Shown here one piece after another: positions 9,774-17,054 of a stretch of DNA of 33,864 nucleotides; the stretch's first letter is position 1, and every line of letters starts with the position of its first letter. Source of the stretch: Deltaproteobacteria bacterium (lineage in GTDB: Bacteria; Myxococcota_A; UBA796; SXON01); the NCBI GenBank assembly GCA_947490345.1, contig CANLGL010000061.1, positions 1-33,864 of the forward strand. Direction: 5' to 3'. The position numbers were made by a program, and so were the translations under genes. The notes beneath the pieces were generated by a model. It was not told the origin of the DNA. It was given only the letters and a program-made list of their open reading frames with translations, and did no database searches.

Positions 9774-10415
9774 TTGCTCGGCGCCCTGGCCTTCTGGGTG
9801 CTGGGCGCGGCAGCAGGCGACGTGTACCTGAACGGGATCCGCGCCGATGTCCTCCCGGTGATGTCGATGGAAAACGTCACCGTGCGCTTCGATGCGCAAG
9901 GCAACATCTGGGTCGACGCGCCTACCTACCGGGTTCGCGTGTCGACGGGTGACGCGCCCGCGGCCGTGCCACCCGCGTCCACGTACCCCGCCACGACGGC
10001 GCCCGTGGTCGTCCCGCCGGCCCCCGTTGTCTACCGGCCCGAACCTTCGGCGCTGCCGACCGCCCGTCCCCGCCCCACCGTCGCTTCCGGCTCCTGGTGG
10101 TTGGTGACCGAAGACAACGACAGCGTCGGGCACGACGTCGAGGTCATGGTCAACGGGGTAAGCGTGCGCCACGTCCGCTCGGGCGAGTCGCAGATCATCC
10201 TCGACCTCGGGGCGTGGTTGCAGCCGGGAAACAACACCATCACGCTGAACGCGGCGCCGGGCGGCTACGCTGGCGGGGCGTTCATGGTGTACGTGGGCAA
10301 GGGTCGGGCAGACGACGGCACCGTGCGCTTGGAGGCGCCGGACATCCGGTACTCCCGGCGCGCCGTCGACCTCGCGGCGGGCGCCACCCGCACCTACACC
10401 CTTGTCATCCCCTGA
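9774..10415 (+). CDS. Secreted protein of unknown function
   Basis: The 213-residue product starts at TTG, 2 nt after the ihfB-like gene. It has a short hydrophobic signal sequence (LGALAFWVLGAAAG). A small N-terminal beta region (DVYLNGIRADVLPVMSMENVTVRFD) is followed by a Pro/Ala/Val-rich linker at about residues 60-105. The C-terminal domain (about 108-213) is predicted to be beta-rich and contains 'LQPGNNTITLNA', a motif of carbohydrate-binding-like or Ig-like folds. The family was not recognised. It is probably periplasmic or surface-exposed and co-transcribed with its neighbours. Confidence 0.7.
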   Translation: MLGALAFWVLGAAAGDVYLNGIRADVLPVMSMENVTVRFDAQGNIWVDAPTYRVRVSTGDAPAAVPPASTYPATTAPVVVPPAPVVYRPEPSALPTARPRPTVASGSWWLVTEDNDSVGHDVEVMVNGVSVRHVRSGESQIILDLGAWLQPGNNTITLNAAPGGYAGGAFMVYVGKGRADDGTVRLEAPDIRYSRRAVDLAAGATRTYTLVIP

Positions 10416-10418
10416 GGC

Positions 10419-11432
10419 GTGGCTAGCCCCGATCAGTCAGGCGCCGCCTTGCTGATCGGGCTGTTCTTCGCCTTGGCGCAAAGCGCGCGCGCCGCGGACA
10501 GCAGCTCGCTGAGTTGGGTCCGGCTGGACGGCGCCGAGTCGTGCATCGCGGCCCCGGCGCTGGCCCAGGCCGTCGAGGCCGAACTTCACCATCCGGTTTT
10601 TCTCCTGCCGGGGGCGGCCGACCTGACCGTAGAAGGCCGGGCGGAGCGGGTCGACGGCGGCGCGGTGCACTGGCGGGCGGTGGTGCGGCTGAGCGATCGC
10701 GCCGGGGTCGTGCTCGGCGAGCGGATCGTCGAGAGTCAGAGCGAGAGCTGCGACGAGCTGGGTCGGGCGGTCGCGGTGAGCATCGCGCTGTTGATCGATC
10801 CGATCGGGGTGCCCCCAGAGCCTGAAGCTGCGCCGCCCACAACACCGCCGCCAGCGCCGCTGTGGGCGTGGGGCGTGGAAGGCTCGGTCGTCGTGGGGAA
10901 CCCCGACTCGGTCGTTCCCGGCTGGGCCATCGGCGGGATCGGCTCGGTGCGCTTGACGCCCCCCGGGCTGTTTCCCTTCGTCGCTTTTGGGGAGCTGATT
11001 CCCTTCGCCCGGTATGACGGCGCATACTCCTTCGACGGCGGCTACTACCCCGGCCCCGTGATCGACGTCACGCGCTTCTCCGGGGGCATCCAGGCGTGCC
11101 CGCTGGTCTTCGAGCGCGGCGCCTTCGGCCTCTACGGGTGCCTCGGCATCGAGGTCGGCGCGCTCCTGGTTCTGGAGAGCGACGTGGAGCTGGACGCGAC
11201 CGAGTGGGTGCTCGTCCAGGCGCGCGGCTCGCTCCGCGGCCGATGGACGGTGGTCGGACCGCTGTCCGTCGCCGCAGGGCTCCACCCGATCGTGCCCTTT
11301 CGACAGGTGTCGATCAACCTCGCGGACGACCCGGTATCCTGTTACGTCGCCGACTACCTCCATTGCGATCAGGTCTGGGCCGCGGCCCCCTTCGCCTACT
11401 CCGCCGACCTCGGCCTCGGCCTGGACTTCTGA
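10419..11432 (+). CDS. Predicted outer-membrane or secreted protein upstream of an ECF sigma factor
   Basis: The 337-residue protein starts at GTG and carries a signal sequence (ALLIGLFFALAQSARAA). Residues about 30-125 resemble the soluble domain of myxobacterial proteins that begin 'SWVRLDGAESCIAAPALAQAVE' and include 'SESCDELGRAVAVSIALLID'. A Pro-rich linker follows. The second half has alternating aromatic and small residues, Tyr/Gly-rich, suggesting an outer-membrane beta-barrel that ends in Phe. The sigma factor gene begins at or within its stop codon, a common arrangement in this group. Its function is unknown. Confidence 0.72.
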   Translation: MASPDQSGAALLIGLFFALAQSARAADSSSLSWVRLDGAESCIAAPALAQAVEAELHHPVFLLPGAADLTVEGRAERVDGGAVHWRAVVRLSDRAGVVLGERIVESQSESCDELGRAVAVSIALLIDPIGVPPEPEAAPPTTPPPAPLWAWGVEGSVVVGNPDSVVPGWAIGGIGSVRLTPPGLFPFVAFGELIPFARYDGAYSFDGGYYPGPVIDVTRFSGGIQACPLVFERGAFGLYGCLGIEVGALLVLESDVELDATEWVLVQARGSLRGRWTVVGPLSVAAGLHPIVPFRQVSINLADDPVSCYVADYLHCDQVWAAAPFAYSADLGLGLDF

Positions 11433-11950
11433 GTCCGTCCCCTCCCCTCCCCAGCTTCGAGGCGGTCTTTGCCGAGTGCGCTCCCCTGGTGTGGCGGACC
11501 ATGCGCCGCCTGGGCGCGCGCGAGGCCGACGCCGAAGATCTGTCCCAGGAGGTGTTCCTGGTCGTGCACCGCAAGCTCCCCACGTTCGAAGGGCGCAGCA
11601 AGCTGACCACCTGGGTGTACGGCATCTGCGTGCGCGTCGCCGCGGACCATCGGAAGCGCGCGCACGTTCGCCGTGAGGCGCCGTCGGCGTCACCCCCGGA
11701 CGCCGGCGTCGACCCCGCGCAGGCAGGCGCCATCGAGCTCGCAGAGGCGCGGGCGTTCCTGGATACCGTGCTCGCGGCGCTCGACGACGACAAGCGCGCC
11801 GTCTTCGTATTGTACGAAATCGAGGAGCTCCCCATGGCCGAAGTCGCGCTCGCCATCGGCGTGCCCCTGCAGACCGCCTACTCGCGGCTGCACGCGGCAC
11901 GTCGTTTCGTAAATGACGCCGCCACCCGCCACTCACTGGGGCAACCGTGA
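11429..11950 (+). CDS. ECF-type RNA polymerase sigma factor
   Basis: About 173 residues. Region 2 is clear: 'LVWRTMRRLGAREADAEDLSQEVFLVVHRKL', then 'SKLTTWVYGICVRVAADHRKR'. After a short linker, region 4 reads 'VLAALDDDKRAVFVLYEIEELPMAEVALAIGVPLQTAYSRLHAARR', with the -35-binding HTH. The start is uncertain. No ATG, GTG or TTG lies between the previous gene's end and region 2; the best position is a CTG at 11429 overlapping the upstream TGA, and a TTG at 11363 would lie deep inside the neighbour. The stop overlaps the GTG of the next gene by 4 nt, which suggests coupling to a membrane partner. Confidence 0.88.
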   Translation: MSPSPPLPSFEAVFAECAPLVWRTMRRLGAREADAEDLSQEVFLVVHRKLPTFEGRSKLTTWVYGICVRVAADHRKRAHVRREAPSASPPDAGVDPAQAGAIELAEARAFLDTVLAALDDDKRAVFVLYEIEELPMAEVALAIGVPLQTAYSRLHAARRFVNDAATRHSLGQP

Positions 11951-12756
11951 ACGATCGACTCTCCGACCCCGACAGCGAAGCCAGCCCGGTGCTCCGCGCG
12001 GCGCTGAAACAGGCGCGCGCGGATCTGCCGTCAGCGGAGGTTCTGGCGCGAATGGCGGCACGCTTGCCGGTCGGGCTTCCGACGGCGCCTGACGCGGTTG
12101 GCGCCGCCGGAGCCGGAGGCAGCGCGGGCGCCGAAGGCAGCACGAGTGGCGCCGGGAGCGCGGGCGCGGGAGCTCTCGGCGCGAAGCTCGTCCTCGGCGG
12201 TGGTCTCGTCGCGGCGCTCGTCGGCGGAGGCGCGCTCTTCTGGTGGGTGGGAGCGGTCGCGACCGAGGATGCAGTTGTCGTGACGGCGCCAGAGGCGGCG
12301 GCAGCGGAGGCGCGTGGGGCGCCGGAGGCGCGTGGGGCGCCGGAGGCGCGTGGGGCGCCGGAGGCGCGTGGGGCGCCGGAGGCGCGTGGGGGGCCGGAGG
12401 CGCGCGGGGCGCCGGAGGCGGCAGCAGCGCCGGAGGCGCCCGTGGTCGCCGCGGAGCCGGCGGCCGCGGAGCCAGGCGACAGCCTGGCTGCGGAGCTGCG
12501 GCTGCTGCGCGGAGCGCAGGAGGCGCAGCTGCGGGGTGAGGCGAAGGAGGCCCTGGCTCAGGCGGAGGCGCACCTTCTGCAGCACCCGGCGGGGCAGCTC
12601 GCGCAGGAGCGCGAGGTCGTCGCGATCCAGGCGCTGGTCTCCCTCGGGCGGAGCGGGGAGGCGCGCGTGCGCGCCGACGCGTTCCGGGCGCGGTGGCCGG
12701 GGTCGGCACACTTGCGGCGGCTGGACGTCATCCTGGAGGATCCTGCACCTCGATGA
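11947..12756 (+). CDS. Sigma-factor-linked single-pass membrane protein with EARGAP repeats and TPR-like C-terminus
   Basis: This 269-residue protein starts at a GTG that overlaps the sigma-factor stop. An N-terminal soluble part (residues 1-75, 'SPVLRAALKQARADLPSAEVLARMAARL') precedes a Gly/Ala-rich stretch and one helix at about 78-105 (LVLGGGLVAALVGGGALFWWVGAV). Next come six EARGAP-type hexapeptides (about 121-156), then a helical, TPR-like region (about 175-265). The layout, a cytoplasmic tail with one helix and a periplasmic solute-side domain, fits an anti-sigma or signalling partner of the adjacent ECF factor. No zinc-binding anti-sigma motif is present, so the role is inferred from position. 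Confidence 0.75.
   Translation: MNDRLSDPDSEASPVLRAALKQARADLPSAEVLARMAARLPVGLPTAPDAVGAAGAGGSAGAEGSTSGAGSAGAGALGAKLVLGGGLVAALVGGGALFWWVGAVATEDAVVVTAPEAAAAEARGAPEARGAPEARGAPEARGAPEARGGPEARGAPEAAAAPEAPVVAAEPAAAEPGDSLAAELRLLRGAQEAQLRGEAKEALAQAEAHLLQHPAGQLAQEREVVAIQALVSLGRSGEARVRADAFRARWPGSAHLRRLDVILEDPAPR
12307..12414 (+). repeat. In-frame 18-bp tandem repeat (six copies)
   Basis: Six contiguous units of gaggcgcgtggggcgccg encode Glu-Ala-Arg-Gly-Ala-Pro. The first four are identical. Unit 5 has one change (Ala to Gly) and unit 6 one silent change (cgt to cgc). Each unit is itself partly palindromic (ggcgc / gcgcc). The near-identity implies recent expansion or ongoing length change in the periplasmic linker. 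Confidence 0.92.
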
Positions 12757-12832
12757 CGCCGCGGCGCGGGGGCGGGGGCCGCCGGGACCGCCGCCGCCGC
12801 CGGGACCGCCGCAGGCGCGGGGCGGGCTCCGA

Positions 12833-12879
12833 TGAACCGAAGTGAGCAGGATCCCCCACATCCTGCCGACTTCAGTTCA
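12833..12879. repeat. 47-bp palindrome, copy A
   Basis: The 47 bp are laid out symmetrically: outer arms of 11 nt (tgaaccgaagt / acttcagttca, one mismatch), a 3-nt bulge on each side, inner arms caggat / atcctg, and a 7-nt loop cccccac. Copies B and C downstream have exactly the same segment lengths. It belongs to the palindrome set beside the Y1 HUH gene at 12997-13842. Confidence 0.88.
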
Positions 12880-12885
12880 CGATCC

Positions 12886-12932
12886 TGAACCGAAGTCAGC
12901 AGGATCCCCCACATCCTGTCGACTTCAGTTCA
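12886..12932. repeat. 47-bp palindrome, copy B
   Basis: This copy is nearly identical to copy A (two base differences) in the same orientation, 6 bp after it. Outer arms are tgaaccgaagt / acttcagttca with the inner stem caggat / atcctg. Confidence 0.88.
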
Positions 12933-12949
12933 CGATTCGGGCGGTTTGA

Positions 12950-12996
12950 TGAACTGAAGTGACGATGATCCCGGGGATCCTACCGACTTCGGTTCA
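12950..12996. repeat. 47-bp palindrome, copy C, abutting the Y1 HUH stop codon
   Basis: This is the diverged copy. The outer arms are tgaactgaagt / acttcggttca (one mismatch, at the same position, but the other base has changed), and the inner stem has become gatccc / gggatc with a bulged G. Its last base directly precedes the stop codon (tca on this strand, 12997-12999) of the minus-strand Y1 HUH gene, so it may be a transposon end or a transcription terminator. Confidence 0.86.
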
Positions 12997-13842
12997 TCAC
13001 TCATACGCCGTCGCGGCCGGCTCCCGCACGAACAGCGGCGGCGCGGCTCGCGCGATCCTCAGGCACATCTGCAGGCGCACCGCGCGCATGTCGCTGGTGG
13101 GAACGTCTGCTTTGCGAAGGCGGCACACCGCCTGGGGCGTGAGTCCCAGCGCATCGGCGACCATCGAGGGGCGGAGGTCCCGCGTGGCGGCCACCGCTGC
13201 GCGGCGCGCGCGGACGACCAGCGGGCGGTTGCCTTCCATATCCACGAGGCCGAAGGCCGCCGCCGCCGCGTCGGCCAGCACCTGAACGTGGACGGCCTCG
13301 CCAAGCTCCGCGACCCCGAGCAGGGACAGCAGTACGGGCCTCGTGAGTCGGGGAAGGCGCTCCCGCACCCTGCCGGCAAGCTCCGGCGAGAGCACCCGCA
13401 AACCGAGGACGTCGAGGACGGCGCTGCTGTCCTGGTGGAGGTCCGTCTCGACGCCGTGGTGGTCGTCCTGGCGAAGCACGTAGAAGAAAGCGCTTTCGAG
13501 ATGCGACTGCCCGGCGAGCGGCTTGGTGCGTTGCACCTCTAACGGGACGCCAGGTCGCAGCGCGGCGCTGACCCAGATGCGCAGGCGACGGATGAGCTCC
13601 TCGGCGCGTGTCAGCGTGCCCAGGACCACGATGTGTAGGTGCGTGTCCGCCAGCTTCCAGGCGATGACGTCGAACTCGCGGGCCAGCGCACAGAGCTCCG
13701 AAGCCCAGCGTCGCCGCAGCACCCGTGAGGGCGCGATCACGCGGTCGTCACCGAGCCGGAGGATGAGGTGGAAGCCGAAGGAGGACACGGCCGCGAAGGG
13801 TAGCCACAGGGCCGCCCTTGGCAAGGGCGCTCCGCGCCGCAC
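12997..13842 (-). CDS. Y1 HUH transposase-like protein (REP-associated/RAYT type) with C-terminal HTH, second copy
   Basis: This 281-residue protein starts at GTG, about 6 nt after a GGGGGAAG tract. It has the HUH pair H68-L-H70 ('LADTHLHIVV') and the Y1 motif Y121-V-L-R-Q125-x2-H128-H129-G. That is the same Y-x3-Q-x2-HHG signature as the gene at 290-1090, although overall identity is low. Residues about 225-270 contain an HTH (RPSMVADALGLTPQAVCRLR) and the shared 'MRAVRLQ'/'LRAVRLR' ending. The family nicks and joins single-stranded DNA at hairpins. Three 47-bp palindromes lie directly after the stop. Activity and mobility are inferred. Confidence 0.75.
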   Translation of the reverse strand: MRRGAPLPRAALWLPFAAVSSFGFHLILRLGDDRVIAPSRVLRRRWASELCALAREFDVIAWKLADTHLHIVVLGTLTRAEELIRRLRIWVSAALRPGVPLEVQRTKPLAGQSHLESAFFYVLRQDDHHGVETDLHQDSSAVLDVLGLRVLSPELAGRVRERLPRLTRPVLLSLLGVAELGEAVHVQVLADAAAAAFGLVDMEGNRPLVVRARRAAVAATRDLRPSMVADALGLTPQAVCRLRKADVPTSDMRAVRLQMCLRIARAAPPLFVREPAATAYE

Positions 13843-13925
13843 AAGAGCTTCCCCCGCAAGAACGCCGCGGCGCGCACCAGCCCCTGCCTACGGAGCGCTC
13901 GGTTGTGGCGCGCCGCCCAGAAGCG

Positions 13926-15239
13926 TCAAATCCACTGTTCCAGGATCAGGTCGTTGTCGAGCTTCACCAGGCCGCGTCGCAGCAGGTCGAGGGCCGCCGT
14001 TCCCGCGGTGGAGGGGGTCGCGTCGACCGCCGTTGCGAGCGCGTTCACGGCAGCGAGGGCCGCCGCCCGCTCGAGTTTGCCGTACGCCGGGAGAGCCAGC
14101 CCACCGGTCGCGGCGTAGCCCTCCGCCAGCTTCGCGGCGTGCTTGGTGGCAAAGCGCTCGCGGATGAGGCCGTAGAAGAGCAGGCGGATCGTCTGATCGC
14201 GGCGGGACGCCAGCAGGGTCCGCATCGAGGCCGGCGCCTCGGGATGACGCAGGGCGCGCTGGACGAGGTTGTAGTAGTCGCGCAGCTCACCCGATTGGGC
14301 GTTGGTGACGGCCTGCCCCTGGTCGTAGTATCGAGCAAAGGTAGCGTTGGCGGCGTTGAGTTGGCTGTCGAGATCGTACCAGGGAGTCGGCTGGTCGCCC
14401 TGGTAGCCGTCGGTGGCGTTCCAGGTCGAGACGTTTTCGCCCTTGCGCGTGTTCTTGGCGATGTCCTTGTCGACATTGCTGCCGTTGCCTTTCTCGGTCG
14501 CTTTCTCCCACTTGCCGATGTGGTTCAGGCCGCCCGACGCGGTGCCGGGCGAGCTGCCGGTGTAGGCCATGATCGACTGCAAGCCTGGAAACGCCGCCTT
14601 GTAGGTATCCATCTGACTTTCGCCGCCGGAGTAGCAGGCCGAGACCAACAGGTGGCGCACCTGCCCAGCGGCCTTGGGGAAGATGTCCTTGAGCTCGACG
14701 AAGGTCTCGAAGGGCACACGGCCGTTGTCGTCGCCCCACATCGCGCTGCCGACGTTGTGACCCGAGAGCACCAGCCGGTCCATCCGGCGGCTGCCGGTCT
14801 CCGCTTGGATGTAGACCTCCACGAGCTGCCCTAGCTCGTCGCGCGCGCCATCGCCCGCGTTGGCGATGACAGCGCTGACCTTGTTGGCCAACTCGGGACC
14901 GAGGCCGAGCGTCGCGAGCCAGTTGGTGCGTCCCGCCTCGCTCGCGAGGTCCATGCGCTGCTTCCCACGGACCAGCACATCCTGCTCTTTCTGGTTTCGA
15001 ATCGACTTGGAGCCGCCCTGATCGGCGTTGAGCTGGTTGAGGTGGGCGTTCTCAGCCTCGGCCCCGCCGTTGAGCCCGAAGTGCACGATCCCGGTGTGGG
15101 TCGGCTTTTTCGCCTTGAGCCGGTCGGCCATTTCCTGGTTGCCGAGGCGACTCTGCGCGTCCCGGGCCGCGGTCTCCGTCGCGGTGGCCGTGCCGGTGGC
15201 GGTGCCGGTGGTGGTCGTCTGGCGCGTTTGATCGGGCAT
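13926..15239 (-). CDS. Caspase-like cysteine protease with N-terminal LGNQ motif
   Basis: The 437-residue protein starts at the ATG at 15239, with GGAG 6 nt upstream; an earlier ATG at 15326 lies inside the neighbour. Residues 1-30 are Thr-rich, followed by 'SRLGNQEMADRLK', a short motif seen in proteins and toxins linked to extracellular contractile injection systems. The central domain has the caspase-fold pair H161 ('LVLSGHNVG') and C202 ('LLVSACYSGGES'), 41 residues apart and each after a hydrophobic strand. Residues about 300-437 are helical with no recognised domain. There is no signal peptide. It follows the L,D-transpeptidase lipoprotein gene by 13 nt. Proteolysis is likely; the injection-system link is only a hint. 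Confidence 0.65.
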   Translation of the reverse strand: MPDQTRQTTTTGTATGTATATETAARDAQSRLGNQEMADRLKAKKPTHTGIVHFGLNGGAEAENAHLNQLNADQGGSKSIRNQKEQDVLVRGKQRMDLASEAGRTNWLATLGLGPELANKVSAVIANAGDGARDELGQLVEVYIQAETGSRRMDRLVLSGHNVGSAMWGDDNGRVPFETFVELKDIFPKAAGQVRHLLVSACYSGGESQMDTYKAAFPGLQSIMAYTGSSPGTASGGLNHIGKWEKATEKGNGSNVDKDIAKNTRKGENVSTWNATDGYQGDQPTPWYDLDSQLNAANATFARYYDQGQAVTNAQSGELRDYYNLVQRALRHPEAPASMRTLLASRRDQTIRLLFYGLIRERFATKHAAKLAEGYAATGGLALPAYGKLERAAALAAVNALATAVDATPSTAGTAALDLLRRGLVKLDNDLILEQWI

Positions 15240-15252
15240 GTTCGCTCCGTGC

Positions 15253-16443
15253 TCAGGGGAGATATCCTGATCCGCGGCGCCAATCAGTGTCGGGGTACCA
15301 GAAGAAAAGCAACCCGCCGTCGGCAAGTACGTCGATCACGTCGGCGGACAGCCGATCGTCGAGGGCAGGACAGCCCCAGGTCTCGGCGGTTTCACCCCAG
15401 CGCGAGACGTACTCGGCGCGCGAACCCTCCCACGGGTGGACGACGATGGCGCGGTCGCGGACATTGTCGTTGTAGCCCGGCTCCAAACCGTCCAGGCGCA
15501 TCGAAGGGCCGTAGGTGCCGGTGTACTCCTCGCCGCCCCGCATCATCCCGAGGCTGGACTGGTGGGAGTTGTCGGTGTTGGAGAAGGTGTCCGCCTCCCC
15601 CGAATTCCCGCTGGAGCTGCCTTCGCCGTGGGCCACGTACAGCTCCGCAAGCACGCTGCCATCGGTGAGATCGAGCAACCACTGCCGCTGGTTGGAGGAG
15701 TCGAGCGAAAAGTCGCTGATCGCGTACTGGAAGCGGTCCGCGTCGCCGTTGCCCCACGCGACGTCAAAGGCGTAGAGCGCGTCATCGGCGAACGCGGCGG
15801 TCAGGCCTTCGGCTTCGAGCCCGGCCACAGACGTGAGCCCGAAGGTCAGGGTGTAGGCCCCATCCTTTTCGTCACCGCCACTGGAGACCCAGGTGTCGGC
15901 GACTACCCAGTAGCGGCCCGCCTCGACGAGGCTGCCCGAGAGCTCGTGCCCCCGGTCGATGCAGTCGCCAGCATCGCGGCTGGCCAAGAGGTGCACATCG
16001 ATGTCTGCGCCCGAGGACTGATCGCTGAGCGACAGCGCCAGAAACCCATCCTCCGGCACATCCACCCGGTACAGGACCTCGGCGCCGGACTCGTCGGTCG
16101 AGGCCGCGCAGTCGTAGCTGTCGAAGTCGTCCAGCGTCGCTGAAACCGTGGTGGAGACGTGCTCGTAGGGGAACGTCGTGACGCAGACAAGGCCGTCCGG
16201 GCAGGGCTCGGGCTCGACCGCGGTGTCCTCGGGCTCACCGGTGTCCTCGGTGTCGGTGTCTTCGGTGTCGGTGTCCTCCGTGTCCGAATCGGCGGTGTCG
16301 GCCGTGTCGTCGGCGCCAGTGTCCCCGGTGTCCTCGGCGGCGCTGTCCTTGGGGTCGCGGTCGGGGCGCGTCGGGCGGCCATCGTCAGTAGGTGCGGTGA
16401 AGCAGCCGAGGGAGACGGTCATCGCGGAGAAGAGCAGGATCAC
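15253..16443 (-). CDS. Lipoprotein with PPC-like domain and murein L,D-transpeptidase-type catalytic domain
   Basis: This 396-residue protein starts at GTG and has a lipobox ending at C14 (MTVSLGC). A linker at about residues 25-78 consists mainly of Asp, Thr and Glu (DTEDTDTEDT). Residues about 85-205 resemble a pre-peptidase C-terminal (PPC) beta domain ('EVLYRVDVPEDGFLALSLSD'). Residues about 220-396 match the YkuD_2-type L,D-transpeptidase family: 'NTDNSHQSSLGMM', 'GTYGPSMRLDGLEPGYNDN', 'RAIVVHPWEG' and 'ETWGCPALDD', with the catalytic Cys at C358. The family acts on peptidoglycan cross-links. Fusion to a PPC-like domain and an acidic linker suggests action in the periplasm or at the surface. 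Confidence 0.82.
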   Translation of the reverse strand: MILLFSAMTVSLGCFTAPTDDGRPTRPDRDPKDSAAEDTGDTGADDTADTADSDTEDTDTEDTDTEDTGEPEDTAVEPEPCPDGLVCVTTFPYEHVSTTVSATLDDFDSYDCAASTDESGAEVLYRVDVPEDGFLALSLSDQSSGADIDVHLLASRDAGDCIDRGHELSGSLVEAGRYWVVADTWVSSGGDEKDGAYTLTFGLTSVAGLEAEGLTAAFADDALYAFDVAWGNGDADRFQYAISDFSLDSSNQRQWLLDLTDGSVLAELYVAHGEGSSSGNSGEADTFSNTDNSHQSSLGMMRGGEEYTGTYGPSMRLDGLEPGYNDNVRDRAIVVHPWEGSRAEYVSRWGETAETWGCPALDDRLSADVIDVLADGGLLFFWYPDTDWRRGSGYLP

Positions 16444-17054
16444 GGCGCACCCGGTCGAGTGGCGCGGCTACCCCGAGGGCGTGGGAAGCGCAAGAGACAA
16501 CGGCGGTTCGATCCAGGGAAAGCATCTCTTCGGCCGCTCACGACCGGCGCCGGCTACTCCCGCAGCCCCGAAGGGGTCGCGACGCTCACGCGCTGGGGTA
16601 GTTCCCCATGGCGCCCGCAGGTCGGCTCCACGAGCCATGAAACTGCTGCGGCATGGGTGACGCCCGCCGGGAAGTCCGGGTCCACAGGTCGGAAACCGCA
16701 GGTTGGAGGCCGGAGGGCAGGCGACGGTAGGGGGAGTGCGGAGCTGCGTGTCGAGCCATGCCCCCGGATTTGCGACCGCAGGCGAGCCATGGGGGGTGAT
16801 TTGCGACACTATGGCCTCGGGGTCGCCCGCCCGGCGGAAGCCAACACGAGCCAACGCTGATAATTTCGCGTGGCAAGGCGGCTGAGACGCCGCGGATCGC
16901 AAGCATGTCGCAAATCGGGTGGCATGGCTCCGTGGGGTGTCGCATTTTGGGGGGCATGGCTCGAAGAACCCATTACCGAACAGGAAAGTTCCCGGCTGTG
17001 ATCAAGCATGAGGCGGCGAGCGTCTTCCCCCGTTTCTGGCTAGATGGAGCGGGC
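16444..17054. other. Gene-poor intergenic stretch with repeats
   Basis: No convincing gene was found in these 611 bp. Open frames exist on both strands, but they lack start signals and recognisable domains. The stretch holds the 24-nt repeat block described separately (16753-16962) and isolated repeats of short words such as GAGCCATG (also at 16632-16639) and CCGCAGG. GGAG at 17045-17048 is the ribosome binding site of the next gene. Confidence 0.6.
16753..16962. repeat. Four 24-nt repeats in two inverted pairs (210-bp block)
   Basis: Two direct copies lie at 16753-16776 and 16784-16807, and two inverted copies at 16907-16930 and 16939-16962. Each reads GAGCCATG, then a C- or G-run, then about ATTTGCGAC. 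Within each pair the start-to-start spacing is 31 or 32 bp, about three helical turns. The left and right pairs together form imperfect terminal inverted repeats of about 55 bp around a 99-bp centre. The block could be a non-coding mobile element (MITE-like), a REP-type cluster or an array of protein-binding sites. There is no gene inside. Confidence 0.8.

Noticed and set aside
12307..12414. CRISPR or minisatellite without coding role
   Set aside because: The 18-bp units are contiguous without spacers and keep the reading frame of the surrounding gene (EARGAP repeats).
16905..17054. N-terminal extension of the DUF4383-like protein
   Set aside because: It reads through the 24-nt repeat block; the ATG at 17055 has GGAG and begins the hydrophobic protein directly.
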